Made by a program: the position numbers and the translations under genes
The notes under the pieces: model-generated
Seen by the model: only the letters and a program-made list of their open reading frames with translations
What the model was told of the DNA's origin: nothing
The model's database searches: none
Part shown: in pieces, positions 1-9,316 of the stretch
Layout of the letters: every line of letters begins with the position of its first letter
Numbering within the stretch: position 1 is the stretch's first letter
Source: Nocardia vinacea NBRC 16497
GTDB lineage: Bacteria; Actinomycetota; Actinomycetes; Mycobacteriales; Mycobacteriaceae
DNA: 46,493 bases
Direction of reading: 5' to 3'
Assembly: GCF_000308835.1 (NCBI RefSeq)
Contig: NZ_BAGN01000404.1
Coordinates: forward strand, 1-46,493

Positions 1-3000
1 GGCCGTGGCGACCACGGAAGACCGGGTGGCCGAGTCCATCGCACCTTTCGGCGAGAAAGTATCGATCGCGGCGGTGAACGGGCCGTCCTCGATCGTGGTC
101 TCCGGCACCGAGGCGGCCATCACGGAATTGGCGGCGACATTCGCCGCGGCGCAGATCAAGATGTCGCGGTTGCAGGTCAGCCACGCCTTCCATTCCGCGT
201 TGATGGACCCGATGCTGCCGGACCTCGAAGCCGTCACCGTCGGGCTCACCTACCGCACCGCGCTGCTGCCGGTCGTATCGAACGTCTTCGGTGTCGTCGC
301 GGGCGAGGCGCATGCCGAACCGATCTACTGGGTCGGCCACGTGCGCGATACGGTTCGTTTCGCCGAGGGCGTGCATACCCTGGTGGACTCGGGTGTTCGC
401 CGATTCCTGGAAGTGGGCCCCGACGCCGTGCTGACGGCGATGACCGGTCAGTGCCTGCCGGCCGACATCGAAGCCAAGTCGCTGGTGGCCGCGTCGGGCC
501 GGCGCGGCGTCGACGAGGTGACGCAGGTGCTGACTTTCCTCGCGCAGGCCGACAACGCGGGCATCGACGTCGACTGGTCGCCGCTGTTCGCCGACCGGTC
601 TCCGGCTCGAGTGTCCTTGCCCACCTATGCTTTTCAGCACCAGCGTTACTGGCTGCAACCGAATCGCTCAGTGGTGTCCGGCAATTCGGAGCATCCGATT
701 CTGACGGATGCGGTCCCGGTGGCGAGCAAGGACGAATGGCTCTTCACCGGAAAGCTGTCCGACGCGGCGCACCAGTGGGTCGCCGATCACCAGGTCTTCG
801 GGACCGCGGTCGTCCCGGCGACGACGTATCTGGAATTGGCCTCGGCCATCGGGGTCCGGCTGGGCCTCGGACTCGTCGAGGAGATCTCCCTGGATATTCC
901 GCTGGCGCTCGGCGCGGACCCGGTCGATCTGCAGATCGCAGTCGGCGAGGCCGAGCCGGAAGGGCGCAGACATTTCACGATCTTCTCCCGGACCGAGCGC
1001 ACCGATCAGGTTGACGCATGGGTGCCGCATGCCCGTGGCGTGCTCGCCGACGCAGCGGGTGCACCCCCGATTTGGGATGAATCCGACTGGCCGCCTGCGG
1101 ATTCCGAGCAGATCGACGAGCAGGAGCTGTATCGGCGGATCGCCGATCTCGGTCTCGAATACGGCCCGGCCTTCCTCGGCGTGCGTGCGATGTGGCGGCG
1201 CGGCGACGAGGTATTCGCGGAGGTGTCGCTGGACGAGACCGCAGCCGGGCAGGTGGCCGGGTTCGGCATTCATCCGGCGTTGTTCGACGCGTGCCTGCAT
1301 CCCGCGCTCGACTTCGTGATGGACGACATTCCCGAGGGCAGGTTGCCGTTGCCGGTGTCGTTCACCGGTGTGCGGATGGCGCGGACGGGTTCGGGACCGG
1401 TCCGCGTGCGCGCCGAGCGTTCCGGCGGCTATCGGATTCGGCTGGACGTGGTCGATGTAACGGGCGAACCGGTGCTGAGCGCGGATTCCCTTGTGGTGCA
1501 CCCGGTCGAACGCCGCACCGTGGCACGGGTGCGCGCCGGAGGCGCACTGCCCGTGCTCCATGGCGTCGAGTGGGTGTCCGTGCCGCCGGTGTCGTCGACA
1601 CCGGTGTCGTCGATGGTGGTACTCGGTGACCAGACCGTGGCGGGTATCGACGATCACGTCGGGGGCGTAGGCGAACTCGCCGCCGCCGATGTTGTCGCGG
1701 ACGCGGCTGTCTGGCTGGTCGACGCCGCCGAATCCGGCGGTGCGGATGTCGCGCAGGCGGGTCGCCGATCGGTGAAAGCGACCATCGAGTTGTTGCGCTC
1801 GTGGCTGTCGGACGCGCGGCTCGCCGAGACCAGGCTGATTGTGGTGACGCGCAACGCGATTGGCCTGCCGGATGAGTCACCCGATCCGGTGGCCGCCGCC
1901 GTGGCCGGTTTCGTGCGCAGCGCCCAGGCGGAACACCCTGGCCGGATAGTGCTGCTCGACCGCGATGGCGAGATCGACGCCGAGGTGGTGTCGGCCGTGC
2001 TGGCGACGGGGGAACCGCAGGTGGCGGTGCGATCCGGTCGCTTGTCGATGCCGCGGTTGCGGCGCGAGCCCGCATCGGATGCGGCGGCGATGTCCTTCGG
2101 CGCGGGGACAGTCCTGGTGACCGGTGGTACCAGCGGGTTGGGCGCGCTCGTGGCGCGGCACCTGGTCGCCGAACACGGCGTGCGCCGGCTGCTCCTGGTC
2201 TCGCGGCGAGGTCGTGCTGCCGAGGGGGTGGCGGAACTCGTCGCGGAGATCTCCGCGCTGGGTGCCGAGGTCGATGTGGCGGCCTGCGATGTCTCCGATC
2301 GCGCCGCTCTCGAGACAGTGTTGGCCGCGATCCCCGCGGCGTTCCCGCTCTCCGGCGTCGTCCATTCGGCAGGTGTTGTAGACGACGGAACCATCGAGAC
2401 ATTGACCGGAGAGCAGGTGGACCGCGTCTTCGAACCGAAGGTGGACGGGGCGTGGCTGTTGCACGACCTGACCCGCGCCGCGGAATTGTCCGCGTTCGTG
2501 GTGTTTTCCTCGGTCGCTGGGGTCGCGGGTTCCCCCGGGCAGGGTAACTACGCGGCGGCGAATGCCTTCGCGGACGCGGTGGTCCGGTTGCGGCGTCAGG
2601 CGGGCCTGCCAGGTGTGGCGGTGGCCTGGGGGCCGTGGCACGCGGGTAGCGGTATGACCGGCGAACTCGGTGCGGCCGGACTGGCGCGATTGCGGCGGTT
2701 GGGTTTTCGCCCCATCGCCGATGCCGAGGGCCTCGCGCTGTTCGACGCGGCACTCACGGCCGGCTCGGGCGTAGTGGTCGGCGCACAGTTCGATTCGGCC
2801 GGATTGGCGGCGCAGGCCGAGGCCGGTGCACTGCCGAAGATCTTGAGTCCCTTGGTCACCGCGGCAGCGCCCGCCCGCAGGCAGACCGGCACGCCGGTGG
2901 GCAGGCTGGCCTCGGCGTCGGCCGCCGAACGTGCCGAGGTGGCCCTGGCGATAGTCCGGGAACAGGCGGCGGCCGTGCTCGGTCACGCCTCCGATGCCGC

Positions 3001-3175
3001 GATCGATGTGGCGCTTCCGTTCACCGAGCTCGGCTTCGACTCACTGGCCGGGGTGGAGTTCCGCAATCGGCTCACCAAGGCCACGGGTCTGGCGCTGCCC
3101 TCCACCCTGGTCTTCGATTACCCCTCCGCACATGCCGTTGCGACGTTCATCGTGTCCAAATTGGATGATGCGCCC
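1..3175 (+). other. PKS module, penultimate in its protein (partial): AT-DH-KR-ACP
   Basis: Only the C-terminal part of the AT is present, with HAFH at 182-193, which indicates malonyl-CoA. The DH has HxxxGxxxxP starting at His 788-790 and the DxxxH motif at 1286-1300. The KR has TGGTSGLG at 2120 onward, catalytic Ser and Tyr (Tyr at 2549-2551), and a VDD motif, which predicts a B-type (D-hydroxy) reduction and then a trans alkene. The ACP phosphopantetheine serine is at 3041-3043. The DH start (DEWLFTG) and the SGLG KR resemble those of modules 4 and 5, so these three modules form one lineage. A KS must lie upstream of the window. Confidence 0.9.
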
Positions 3176-6100
3176 AGTACCGAACGCCGGCCGAAGCGCA
3201 GCGCCCGCCGAGCGCGGGCGGACGAGCCGATCGCCATCGTCGGGATGAGCTGCCGCTACCCAGGTGGTGTCGCATCGCCGGATCAGCTGTGGGAACTGGT
3301 GGCCTCGGGGACGGACGCGATCACGCCCTTCCCGTCCGACCGTGGCTGGGACCTCGAGCGCCTGTTCGACTCGGACCCGGACAAGCCGGGTACCACCTAT
3401 GTCCGCGAAGGCGGATTCCTCACCGACGTAAGTGCTTTCGATGCGGGCTTCTTCGGCATCAGCCCGCGTGAGGCCACGGCCATGGACCCACAGCAGCGGC
3501 TGTCCCTGGAGGCGGCCTGGGAGGCCTTGGAAGACGCGGGGATCGACCCGGTGGCATTGCACGGCGGCGACACCGGAGTGTTCGTCGGCGCCACCCCGTC
3601 CGGCTATGTCGAGCGGGTGGTCGGCGAGCACGAGGGTTTCCGGATGACCGGCAACTCGGACAGCGTGATCTCGGGCCGGATCGCCTACGTGTTCGGTCTG
3701 CAGGGACCGGCCATGACGGTCGATACGGCGTGCTCGTCGTCACTGGTGGCGCTGCACCTGGCCTGTCAGGCCCTGCGCAACGGCGAAACGTCGATGGCAC
3801 TGGCCGTCGGCGTCACCATCTCGGGCAGTCCGGAGCTCTACGTCGACTTCGCACGTCAGCGTGGTCTTTCCCCCGATGGGCGATGCAAGTCGTTCTCCGC
3901 CGACGCCGACGGTGTCGGTTGGTCCGAGGGGGTGGGTGTCCTGGTCGTCGAGCGTCTTTCCGACGCACGGCGAGCGGGCCACAACGTTCTCGCCGTGATC
4001 CGGGGTTCCGCGGTGAATCAGGACGGCGCCTCGAATGGTCTGACCGCACCGAATGGTCCGTCCCAGGAGCGGGTGATCGCGTCGGCCCTGGCGGCCGCCG
4101 GGTTGGAGCCCGCCGATATCGATGCCGTGGAGGCGCACGGGACCGGTACCCCGCTGGGTGACCCGATCGAGGCGCAGGCATTGATCGCGGCCTATGGCCA
4201 GGATCGAGCCGAGCCGCTGCGGATCGGCTCGCTGAAATCGAATATCGGCCACGCGGTCGCCGCATCGGGTGTCGGTGGCGTGATCAAAATCGTGCAGGCG
4301 TTGCGGCACGAGATGTTGCCGAAGACATTGCATTTGGATACGCCCTCGCCGCATGTGGACTGGTCCGCGGGCGCGGTGCGGCTGCTGGTCGAGGCGGAGC
4401 CGTGGCGCGCGGGGGAGCGGGTGCGCCGCGCGGGCGTCTCGTCCTTCGGCATCAGCGGCACCAACGCGCATGTGATCGTCGAGGAAGCCCCCGCGCTCAC
4501 CCGGCATGAGGACGTATCTTCCGGGGAGCCGGTATCCCCGGACGCCGAGGTGGCGGCATGGCCGGTTTCGGCGAAATCCGAGGCCGGTTTGCGGGCCCAG
4601 GCGGAACGGCTGCGGACGTGGCTGCTCGACCATCCGGATGCCGATGCACTGAGTGTGGCGCGGTCGTTGATCGATACGCGGGCGCAGTTGGAATGGCGCG
4701 GCGTCGCCGTCGGCCGGGACCGCGAGCAACTGCTCGCCGGATTGGCGGACCTCTCGTCCGGTTCAGCGTCGGCGGTAGCCAGCGGACCCGTCGGGGGTCG
4801 GACGGCATTCGTGTTCACCGGCCAGGGGGCACAGCGGATCGGTATGGGTGCGCAGCTGTACCAGGCGTTCCCGATATTCGCCTCGGCCTTGGACGAAGTG
4901 TGCGCCGAGTTCGACCGTCTCGTGGGCGGGTCGTTGCGGGAAGTGATGTTCGCTGATCCCGAAGGCGTGCTGGATCGGACGGAGTGGACGCAGCCCGCGC
5001 TATTCGCGTTCGAGGTGGCGTTGTTCCGGTTGGTGGAGTCGTTCGGTGTGTCACCGGATGTGTTGATCGGACATTCGATCGGCGAGTTGGTCGCGGCTTA
5101 TGTCGCCGGGGTGTGGTCGCTCGAGGATGCGTGCGCGTTGGTGGCGGCGCGTGGTCGGTTGATGGGTGCGTTACCCCGGGGCGGGGCGATGCTCGCGGTC
5201 GCGGTGTCCGAAGCGGAGGCGGTGCGGGTACTCGCGGACTACGGCGATCGGGTGTCGCTGGCGGCGATCAACGGCCCCGACTCGGTGGTGGTCTCCGGTG
5301 CCGCGCACGCCGTCGATGACGTCGAGCGGGTGTTCTCGAGCGCCGGTCGCACAACGACGCGACTGCGTGTGAGTCACGCGTTCCATTCGGCACTGATGGA
5401 ACCCATGCTGGCCGAATTCCGTTCCGTGGCGGCGGGAGTGACCTACCGGCCGCCGTTGCTGCCGATCGTGTCGAATGTGACCGGCGCGATGGGCGAGGCA
5501 TTCACCGACCCCAGCTACTGGGTCGGCCAGGTGCGCGCCGCGGTCCGGTTCGCGCCCGGCATCCGGTTGCTCGCCGACACCGGCGTACAGCGCTTCCTCG
5601 AGTTCGGCCCCGACGCCGTGCTGACAGCCATGATCCGTCAGTGTCTGGACGACGATGCCGATACTTCGGCCGCCCGACTGGTGTGCGCGGCGAGTCGCCG
5701 CAGCGCCGACGAAGTGGTCCGGTTGGTGACCTTCCTGGCCCAGGTGTACACCGCGGGCAGCGGTGTCGACTGGCGGTCACTGTTCGGTGAGCGTACGACG
5801 CGACGAATCGCCTTGCCCACCTATGCGTTCCAACATCAGCGCTATTGGCTGGCCGCTGCCCCCGACGCCGGGGACGTCCGCGGCTCCGGTCTGGACAGTG
5901 CGGCGCACCCGCTGTTGAGTGCGGCGGTATGGCTGCCGGACTCCGAAGGGGTGGCGCTGACCGGACGGCTGTCGTTGTCCAGCCACCCCTGGCTGGCCGA
6001 TCACGTGATCGGTGGGACAGTGCTGCTGCCGGGCACCGGATTCATCGAACTGGCACTGCACGTCGCAGCGATGGTGGGCAGTCCGCGCTTGGCCGAACTG

Positions 6101-9100
6101 GTCGTCACGGCACCGCTGATCGTGCCGCCGAACGGAGCGGTGGAATTGCGGGTCATGGCGGCCGGACCGGATACCACCGGCGCGCGGGTCGTGTCGGTGT
6201 ACTCGCGTCCGCAACGAGACGGCGCGCCGGAATCGGCGGAATGGGTTCGTCATGCGACCGGAACCCTGGTCGCGCAACCGGATTCGGCTCCATCCGATTC
6301 GGTGATGGCGAACTGGCCACCGGCTGGAGCGCAGCCGGTGGATATCGGCGACTTCTATCCCGATCTGGTCGAGCGCGGCTACGGGCACGGACCGTTGTTC
6401 CAAGGGCTCACCGCGCTCTGGCGCGGTGACGGTGAGGTCTTCGCCGAGGTGAACCTGCCGGAGCAGTCATCGGCCGGCCGGTTCGGAGTGCATCCGGCGC
6501 TGCTGGACGCGGCACTGCACGCCATTCGGTTCACCGGATTGACCGCAGCGGGCGCCGATGGCGAAATCGTCGTGCCGTATTCGTGGGAGAACGTGGATCT
6601 GCGTGCGGTCGGAGCCGGGTCGGTCCGGGTCCGGCTGCGCGCGGCCGATCCGGATTCCAGTGAGTCGGACAATCAGCGAATCGCGGTGACCCTCACCGAT
6701 TCCCGTGGTGTGCCGGTGCTCGAGGTCGCGGCACTGACCATGCGCCCGATTCCGATCGCCGCGCTCGACGCCGCGGGCGCCGCTGCGGCAGGTCGCGGCG
6801 GGTACCAGCTTGGATGGGTCACGGCACCCGCCGCGCCGGTCGGTACCGACGAGCAATGGGCATTCACCGACGACGGCGAAACTGTGGCCGTCGCAGGCAG
6901 TTCGGTCGCCGTGATCCGGCTGCAGGAAGCGATCGAGGATGCCGACCTGCCCGAATCCGTGCACAGTCGGCTCGCCGAGGTAACGACGCGCGTCGGCACC
7001 CTGCTGATGCGATACGAGCGCGTCGTCGTGGTCACCCACAACGCGGTCGCCGTGCACGCGGACGAGCCGGTGGATCTCGGCGCCGCCGCCGTTTGGGGTC
7101 TGCTGCGCAGCGGCCAGCACGAGAGCCCCGGGCGCATCGCGATCGTGGACGTGGACCGCTGGGCGGATTACCGCATCGGCGTCGCCGCGGCGCTGGCCGA
7201 CACCGATGAATCACAAGTGGCGTTGCGCCAGGGCATTTCGTATGTGCCGCGATTGAGTCGCGGCCGCACCGACACTGCGTCGGCGATCGTCTCGACGCCT
7301 CGGCCCGACGGCACGGTGTTGATCACCGGCGGCACCGGCGGATTGGCCGCCGTGGCCGCTCGGCACCTGATCGCCGAATATGGTGTGCGCAGGCTTGTGC
7401 TGGCGGGTAGGCGCGGTCCCGCCGCGCCGGGCGCGGCCGATCTGGTGGCCGAGCTGACCGCGCTGGGCGCGCAGGTGGACGTGGTCGCCTGCGATGTCGC
7501 CGACCGAACGGCGCTGGACGAATTGTTGTCGGCCATCGCGCCGGAACATCCGTTGACCGGCGTCGTCCACGCGGCGGGCGTACTGGCCGACGGTTTGCTC
7601 GCCGATTTGACCCCGCAGCGGCTGGCAACGGTGCTGCGACCCAAGGTCGATGCGGCCTGGCATCTGCATGAGGCCACCAAGGATCTGGATCTGTCGATGT
7701 TCGTGCTCTACTCCTCGTTCGCGGGGACGATCGGCAGCCCGGGCCAGGCCAACTATGCGGCGGCGAACGCGTTCCTCGACGCGCTGGCGCGGCGGCGGCA
7801 CCGCGACGGCCTGCCCGCGACGGCCGTCGCGTGGGGACCATGGCGCGGCACCGACGGTATGACCGGCACCCTCTCGGCCGCCGATTTCGCCAGAATGCGC
7901 CGAGAGGGCCTGGTTCCGGTCGATAATCGGTACGGCATGGCACTGCTCGACACGGCCATGGCCGCCGGTGTCCCGGCGATCGTCGGGGTTCGTTTCGACA
8001 TGTCGGCCCTCGCGACGCAGGCCGCCGCGGGTGCGTTGCCCAAAACGCTCAGCTCGCTCGTCACCGCGGCGCCTCGTCGCGCCGAGAGCGGGGAGTCGCT
8101 GGCACAGCGGCTGGCCGGGGCCCCGGAATCCGAGCGTGCCGGGGTGGTGCTCGCCGTCGTCCTGGAGCACGTCGCCGCCAGTCTCGGACACGGGTCGGGG
8201 GACATGATCGATCCGACAGCTCCGTTCACCGAGCTGGGTTTCGATTCTCTTGCGGGAGTGGAGTTCCGCAACCGGTTGACCAAGGCCACCGGGTTGGCTT
8301 TACCGTCCACGCTGGTCTTCGATCACCCGACCGCACGCGGCCTGGCCGAGTACCTCGGTTCTCGGATGACCGAAATCCTGGACACCGCTGTCGAGGCATC
8401 CGCCACAGCGGTTCGGGCCGGGGCTGCGGCTCCCCGGACATCCGGGACGCGCGGTGGGCTCACCGACCTCGTACTGGCCGCGCACCGGCGCGGGCGGGTC
8501 GGTGCGGCATTGCCGATGTTGCGAGAGAGCGCCATGCTCGTCGAAACCTTCGCCACCGCAGTCGAATTGCCCGTCCGGCCCACGCCGATACCGCTGAGCA
8601 GGGGCGCATCCGGCCCGGCGATCATCTGTGTGCCGTCGTTCGTAGTCGGTACCGGGCCGCACCAATTCGGCGGACTGGCACGCGAATTGGGCGCCGACCA
8701 TACCGTCTCGGCGCTGCGTCTACCGGGCACCCGCCCGGGGGAGCTGATGCCCGCGTCCTGGAACGCATTGCTGGACAGCCTGGCCGCGACTGTCGCGGAC
8801 GTCGGTGATGCGCGGCCGATCGTACTCGTCGGCTATTCGGCGGGTGGTGCGATCGCGCACGCACTGGCGCATCGGCTGGAAAGCGACGGCCGCGCGATCG
8901 CGGCGGTGATATTGCTGGACACCTATTCGCCCGCCGATCCAGAACAAAGTCGCGAAGTGCTGGTCAGCGCGATCGGCGCGGTGCTCGAACTCGACAGTGC
9001 GATCACCGAGATCAGCGATCACGGCCTGATCGCGATGGCGAAGTATGCGCAGATATTCGACGAACGGCAACCGTTGCCGATCGCCGCGCCGACGTTCGAT

Positions 9101-9307
9101 CTGCGGGCCGCGACCCAACTGCCCGGGTTGAATCTCGCCGAACCGGTCGCCGCGTGGCTGCATACCTCTCAGAGGGTCGAGATCGACGCGGATCATTTCT
9201 CGATTATCGGCTCGGCCTCGACTGCGGCGGCGGCCGAGATACGGCGCTGGCTCGCCGAGCGAACGAGTGCTGAATCGCCATCCCTGGCATCGAATACGGC
9301 GAGATAG
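1..9307 (+). CDS. Modular type I polyketide synthase with C-terminal thioesterase (5' end outside window)
   Basis: Extends a polyketide chain by at least two modules and releases it. The frame is open from base 2, so the true start lies upstream; the GTG at 5 is not a real start. Numbering from base 5: end of AT (1-218; malonyl-type HAFH at 60-63), DH (230-510; His262, Asp428), KR (700-890; Ser836, Tyr849), ACP (Ser1013), KS (1073-1496; Cys1243), AT (1600-1949; Ser1691, HAFH 1791-1794), DH (1968-2250; His2000, Asp2168), KR (2437-2640; Ser2571, Tyr2584), ACP (Ser2748) and TE (2815-3085; Ser2945, Asp2972, His3064). The KR of the last module has Ala2448 where the last Gly of TGxxxGxG is expected. 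The stop codon lies 9 bases before the next PKS gene. Because it ends in a TE it should act last, although it is encoded before the loading-module gene. Family call is certain; module count and N-terminal docking cannot be seen. Confidence 0.97.
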   Translation, partial: AVATTEDRVAESIAPFGEKVSIAAVNGPSSIVVSGTEAAITELAATFAAAQIKMSRLQVSHAFHSALMDPMLPDLEAVTVGLTYRTALLPVVSNVFGVVAGEAHAEPIYWVGHVRDTVRFAEGVHTLVDSGVRRFLEVGPDAVLTAMTGQCLPADIEAKSLVAASGRRGVDEVTQVLTFLAQADNAGIDVDWSPLFADRSPARVSLPTYAFQHQRYWLQPNRSVVSGNSEHPILTDAVPVASKDEWLFTGKLSDAAHQWVADHQVFGTAVVPATTYLELASAIGVRLGLGLVEEISLDIPLALGADPVDLQIAVGEAEPEGRRHFTIFSRTERTDQVDAWVPHARGVLADAAGAPPIWDESDWPPADSEQIDEQELYRRIADLGLEYGPAFLGVRAMWRRGDEVFAEVSLDETAAGQVAGFGIHPALFDACLHPALDFVMDDIPEGRLPLPVSFTGVRMARTGSGPVRVRAERSGGYRIRLDVVDVTGEPVLSADSLVVHPVERRTVARVRAGGALPVLHGVEWVSVPPVSSTPVSSMVVLGDQTVAGIDDHVGGVGELAAADVVADAAVWLVDAAESGGADVAQAGRRSVKATIELLRSWLSDARLAETRLIVVTRNAIGLPDESPDPVAAAVAGFVRSAQAEHPGRIVLLDRDGEIDAEVVSAVLATGEPQVAVRSGRLSMPRLRREPASDAAAMSFGAGTVLVTGGTSGLGALVARHLVAEHGVRRLLLVSRRGRAAEGVAELVAEISALGAEVDVAACDVSDRAALETVLAAIPAAFPLSGVVHSAGVVDDGTIETLTGEQVDRVFEPKVDGAWLLHDLTRAAELSAFVVFSSVAGVAGSPGQGNYAAANAFADAVVRLRRQAGLPGVAVAWGPWHAGSGMTGELGAAGLARLRRLGFRPIADAEGLALFDAALTAGSGVVVGAQFDSAGLAAQAEAGALPKILSPLVTAAAPARRQTGTPVGRLASASAAERAEVALAIVREQAAAVLGHASDAAIDVALPFTELGFDSLAGVEFRNRLTKATGLALPSTLVFDYPSAHAVATFIVSKLDDAPSTERRPKRSARRARADEPIAIVGMSCRYPGGVASPDQLWELVASGTDAITPFPSDRGWDLERLFDSDPDKPGTTYVREGGFLTDVSAFDAGFFGISPREATAMDPQQRLSLEAAWEALEDAGIDPVALHGGDTGVFVGATPSGYVERVVGEHEGFRMTGNSDSVISGRIAYVFGLQGPAMTVDTACSSSLVALHLACQALRNGETSMALAVGVTISGSPELYVDFARQRGLSPDGRCKSFSADADGVGWSEGVGVLVVERLSDARRAGHNVLAVIRGSAVNQDGASNGLTAPNGPSQERVIASALAAAGLEPADIDAVEAHGTGTPLGDPIEAQALIAAYGQDRAEPLRIGSLKSNIGHAVAASGVGGVIKIVQALRHEMLPKTLHLDTPSPHVDWSAGAVRLLVEAEPWRAGERVRRAGVSSFGISGTNAHVIVEEAPALTRHEDVSSGEPVSPDAEVAAWPVSAKSEAGLRAQAERLRTWLLDHPDADALSVARSLIDTRAQLEWRGVAVGRDREQLLAGLADLSSGSASAVASGPVGGRTAFVFTGQGAQRIGMGAQLYQAFPIFASALDEVCAEFDRLVGGSLREVMFADPEGVLDRTEWTQPALFAFEVALFRLVESFGVSPDVLIGHSIGELVAAYVAGVWSLEDACALVAARGRLMGALPRGGAMLAVAVSEAEAVRVLADYGDRVSLAAINGPDSVVVSGAAHAVDDVERVFSSAGRTTTRLRVSHAFHSALMEPMLAEFRSVAAGVTYRPPLLPIVSNVTGAMGEAFTDPSYWVGQVRAAVRFAPGIRLLADTGVQRFLEFGPDAVLTAMIRQCLDDDADTSAARLVCAASRRSADEVVRLVTFLAQVYTAGSGVDWRSLFGERTTRRIALPTYAFQHQRYWLAAAPDAGDVRGSGLDSAAHPLLSAAVWLPDSEGVALTGRLSLSSHPWLADHVIGGTVLLPGTGFIELALHVAAMVGSPRLAELVVTAPLIVPPNGAVELRVMAAGPDTTGARVVSVYSRPQRDGAPESAEWVRHATGTLVAQPDSAPSDSVMANWPPAGAQPVDIGDFYPDLVERGYGHGPLFQGLTALWRGDGEVFAEVNLPEQSSAGRFGVHPALLDAALHAIRFTGLTAAGADGEIVVPYSWENVDLRAVGAGSVRVRLRAADPDSSESDNQRIAVTLTDSRGVPVLEVAALTMRPIPIAALDAAGAAAAGRGGYQLGWVTAPAAPVGTDEQWAFTDDGETVAVAGSSVAVIRLQEAIEDADLPESVHSRLAEVTTRVGTLLMRYERVVVVTHNAVAVHADEPVDLGAAAVWGLLRSGQHESPGRIAIVDVDRWADYRIGVAAALADTDESQVALRQGISYVPRLSRGRTDTASAIVSTPRPDGTVLITGGTGGLAAVAARHLIAEYGVRRLVLAGRRGPAAPGAADLVAELTALGAQVDVVACDVADRTALDELLSAIAPEHPLTGVVHAAGVLADGLLADLTPQRLATVLRPKVDAAWHLHEATKDLDLSMFVLYSSFAGTIGSPGQANYAAANAFLDALARRRHRDGLPATAVAWGPWRGTDGMTGTLSAADFARMRREGLVPVDNRYGMALLDTAMAAGVPAIVGVRFDMSALATQAAAGALPKTLSSLVTAAPRRAESGESLAQRLAGAPESERAGVVLAVVLEHVAASLGHGSGDMIDPTAPFTELGFDSLAGVEFRNRLTKATGLALPSTLVFDHPTARGLAEYLGSRMTEILDTAVEASATAVRAGAAAPRTSGTRGGLTDLVLAAHRRGRVGAALPMLRESAMLVETFATAVELPVRPTPIPLSRGASGPAIICVPSFVVGTGPHQFGGLARELGADHTVSALRLPGTRPGELMPASWNALLDSLAATVADVGDARPIVLVGYSAGGAIAHALAHRLESDGRAIAAVILLDTYSPADPEQSREVLVSAIGAVLELDSAITEISDHGLIAMAKYAQIFDERQPLPIAAPTFDLRAATQLPGLNLAEPVAAWLHTSQRVEIDADHFSIIGSASTAAAAEIRRWLAERTSAESPSLASNTAR
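3221..8370 (+). other. PKS terminal extension module: KS-AT(malonyl)-DH-KR-ACP
   Basis: KS with active-site Cys at 3731-3733, EAHGTGT and KSNIGH motifs. AT has GHSIGE and HAFH, so malonyl-CoA. DH has His at 6002-6004 and Asp at 6506-6508. KR has an LAD motif (B-type) and an intact Ser/Tyr pair, but the nucleotide-binding loop reads TGGTGGLA (Ala codon 7346-7348) instead of the usual final Gly. The DH-to-KR structural region matches the ER-bearing modules 2 and 3 rather than the DH-KR modules 4 and 5, yet there is no ER. If the KR works, the module yields an alpha,beta-enoyl chain on the ACP next to the TE; if not, a beta-keto chain. Confidence 0.92.
8455..9262 (+). other. PKS C-terminal type I thioesterase domain
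   Basis: Alpha/beta-hydrolase domain that frees the finished chain as an acid or ring. The nucleophile motif is GYSAGG with the Ser codon at 8837-8839; the Asp follows 27 residues later (8918-8920) and the His is at 9194-9196, a normal PKS TE triad. A roughly 60-residue linker separates it from the ACP. The sequence does not show whether it cyclises or hydrolyses. Confidence 0.9.
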
Positions 9308-9311
9308 AGGA
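9307..9311 (+). promoter_or_regulatory. Ribosome binding site overlapping the upstream stop codon
   Basis: GAGGA lies 5 bases before the ATG at 9317, and its first base is the last base of the TAG stop of the TE-bearing PKS gene. This supports the chosen start and suggests translational coupling of the two genes. Confidence 0.75.
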
Positions 9312-9316
9312 ATCCC

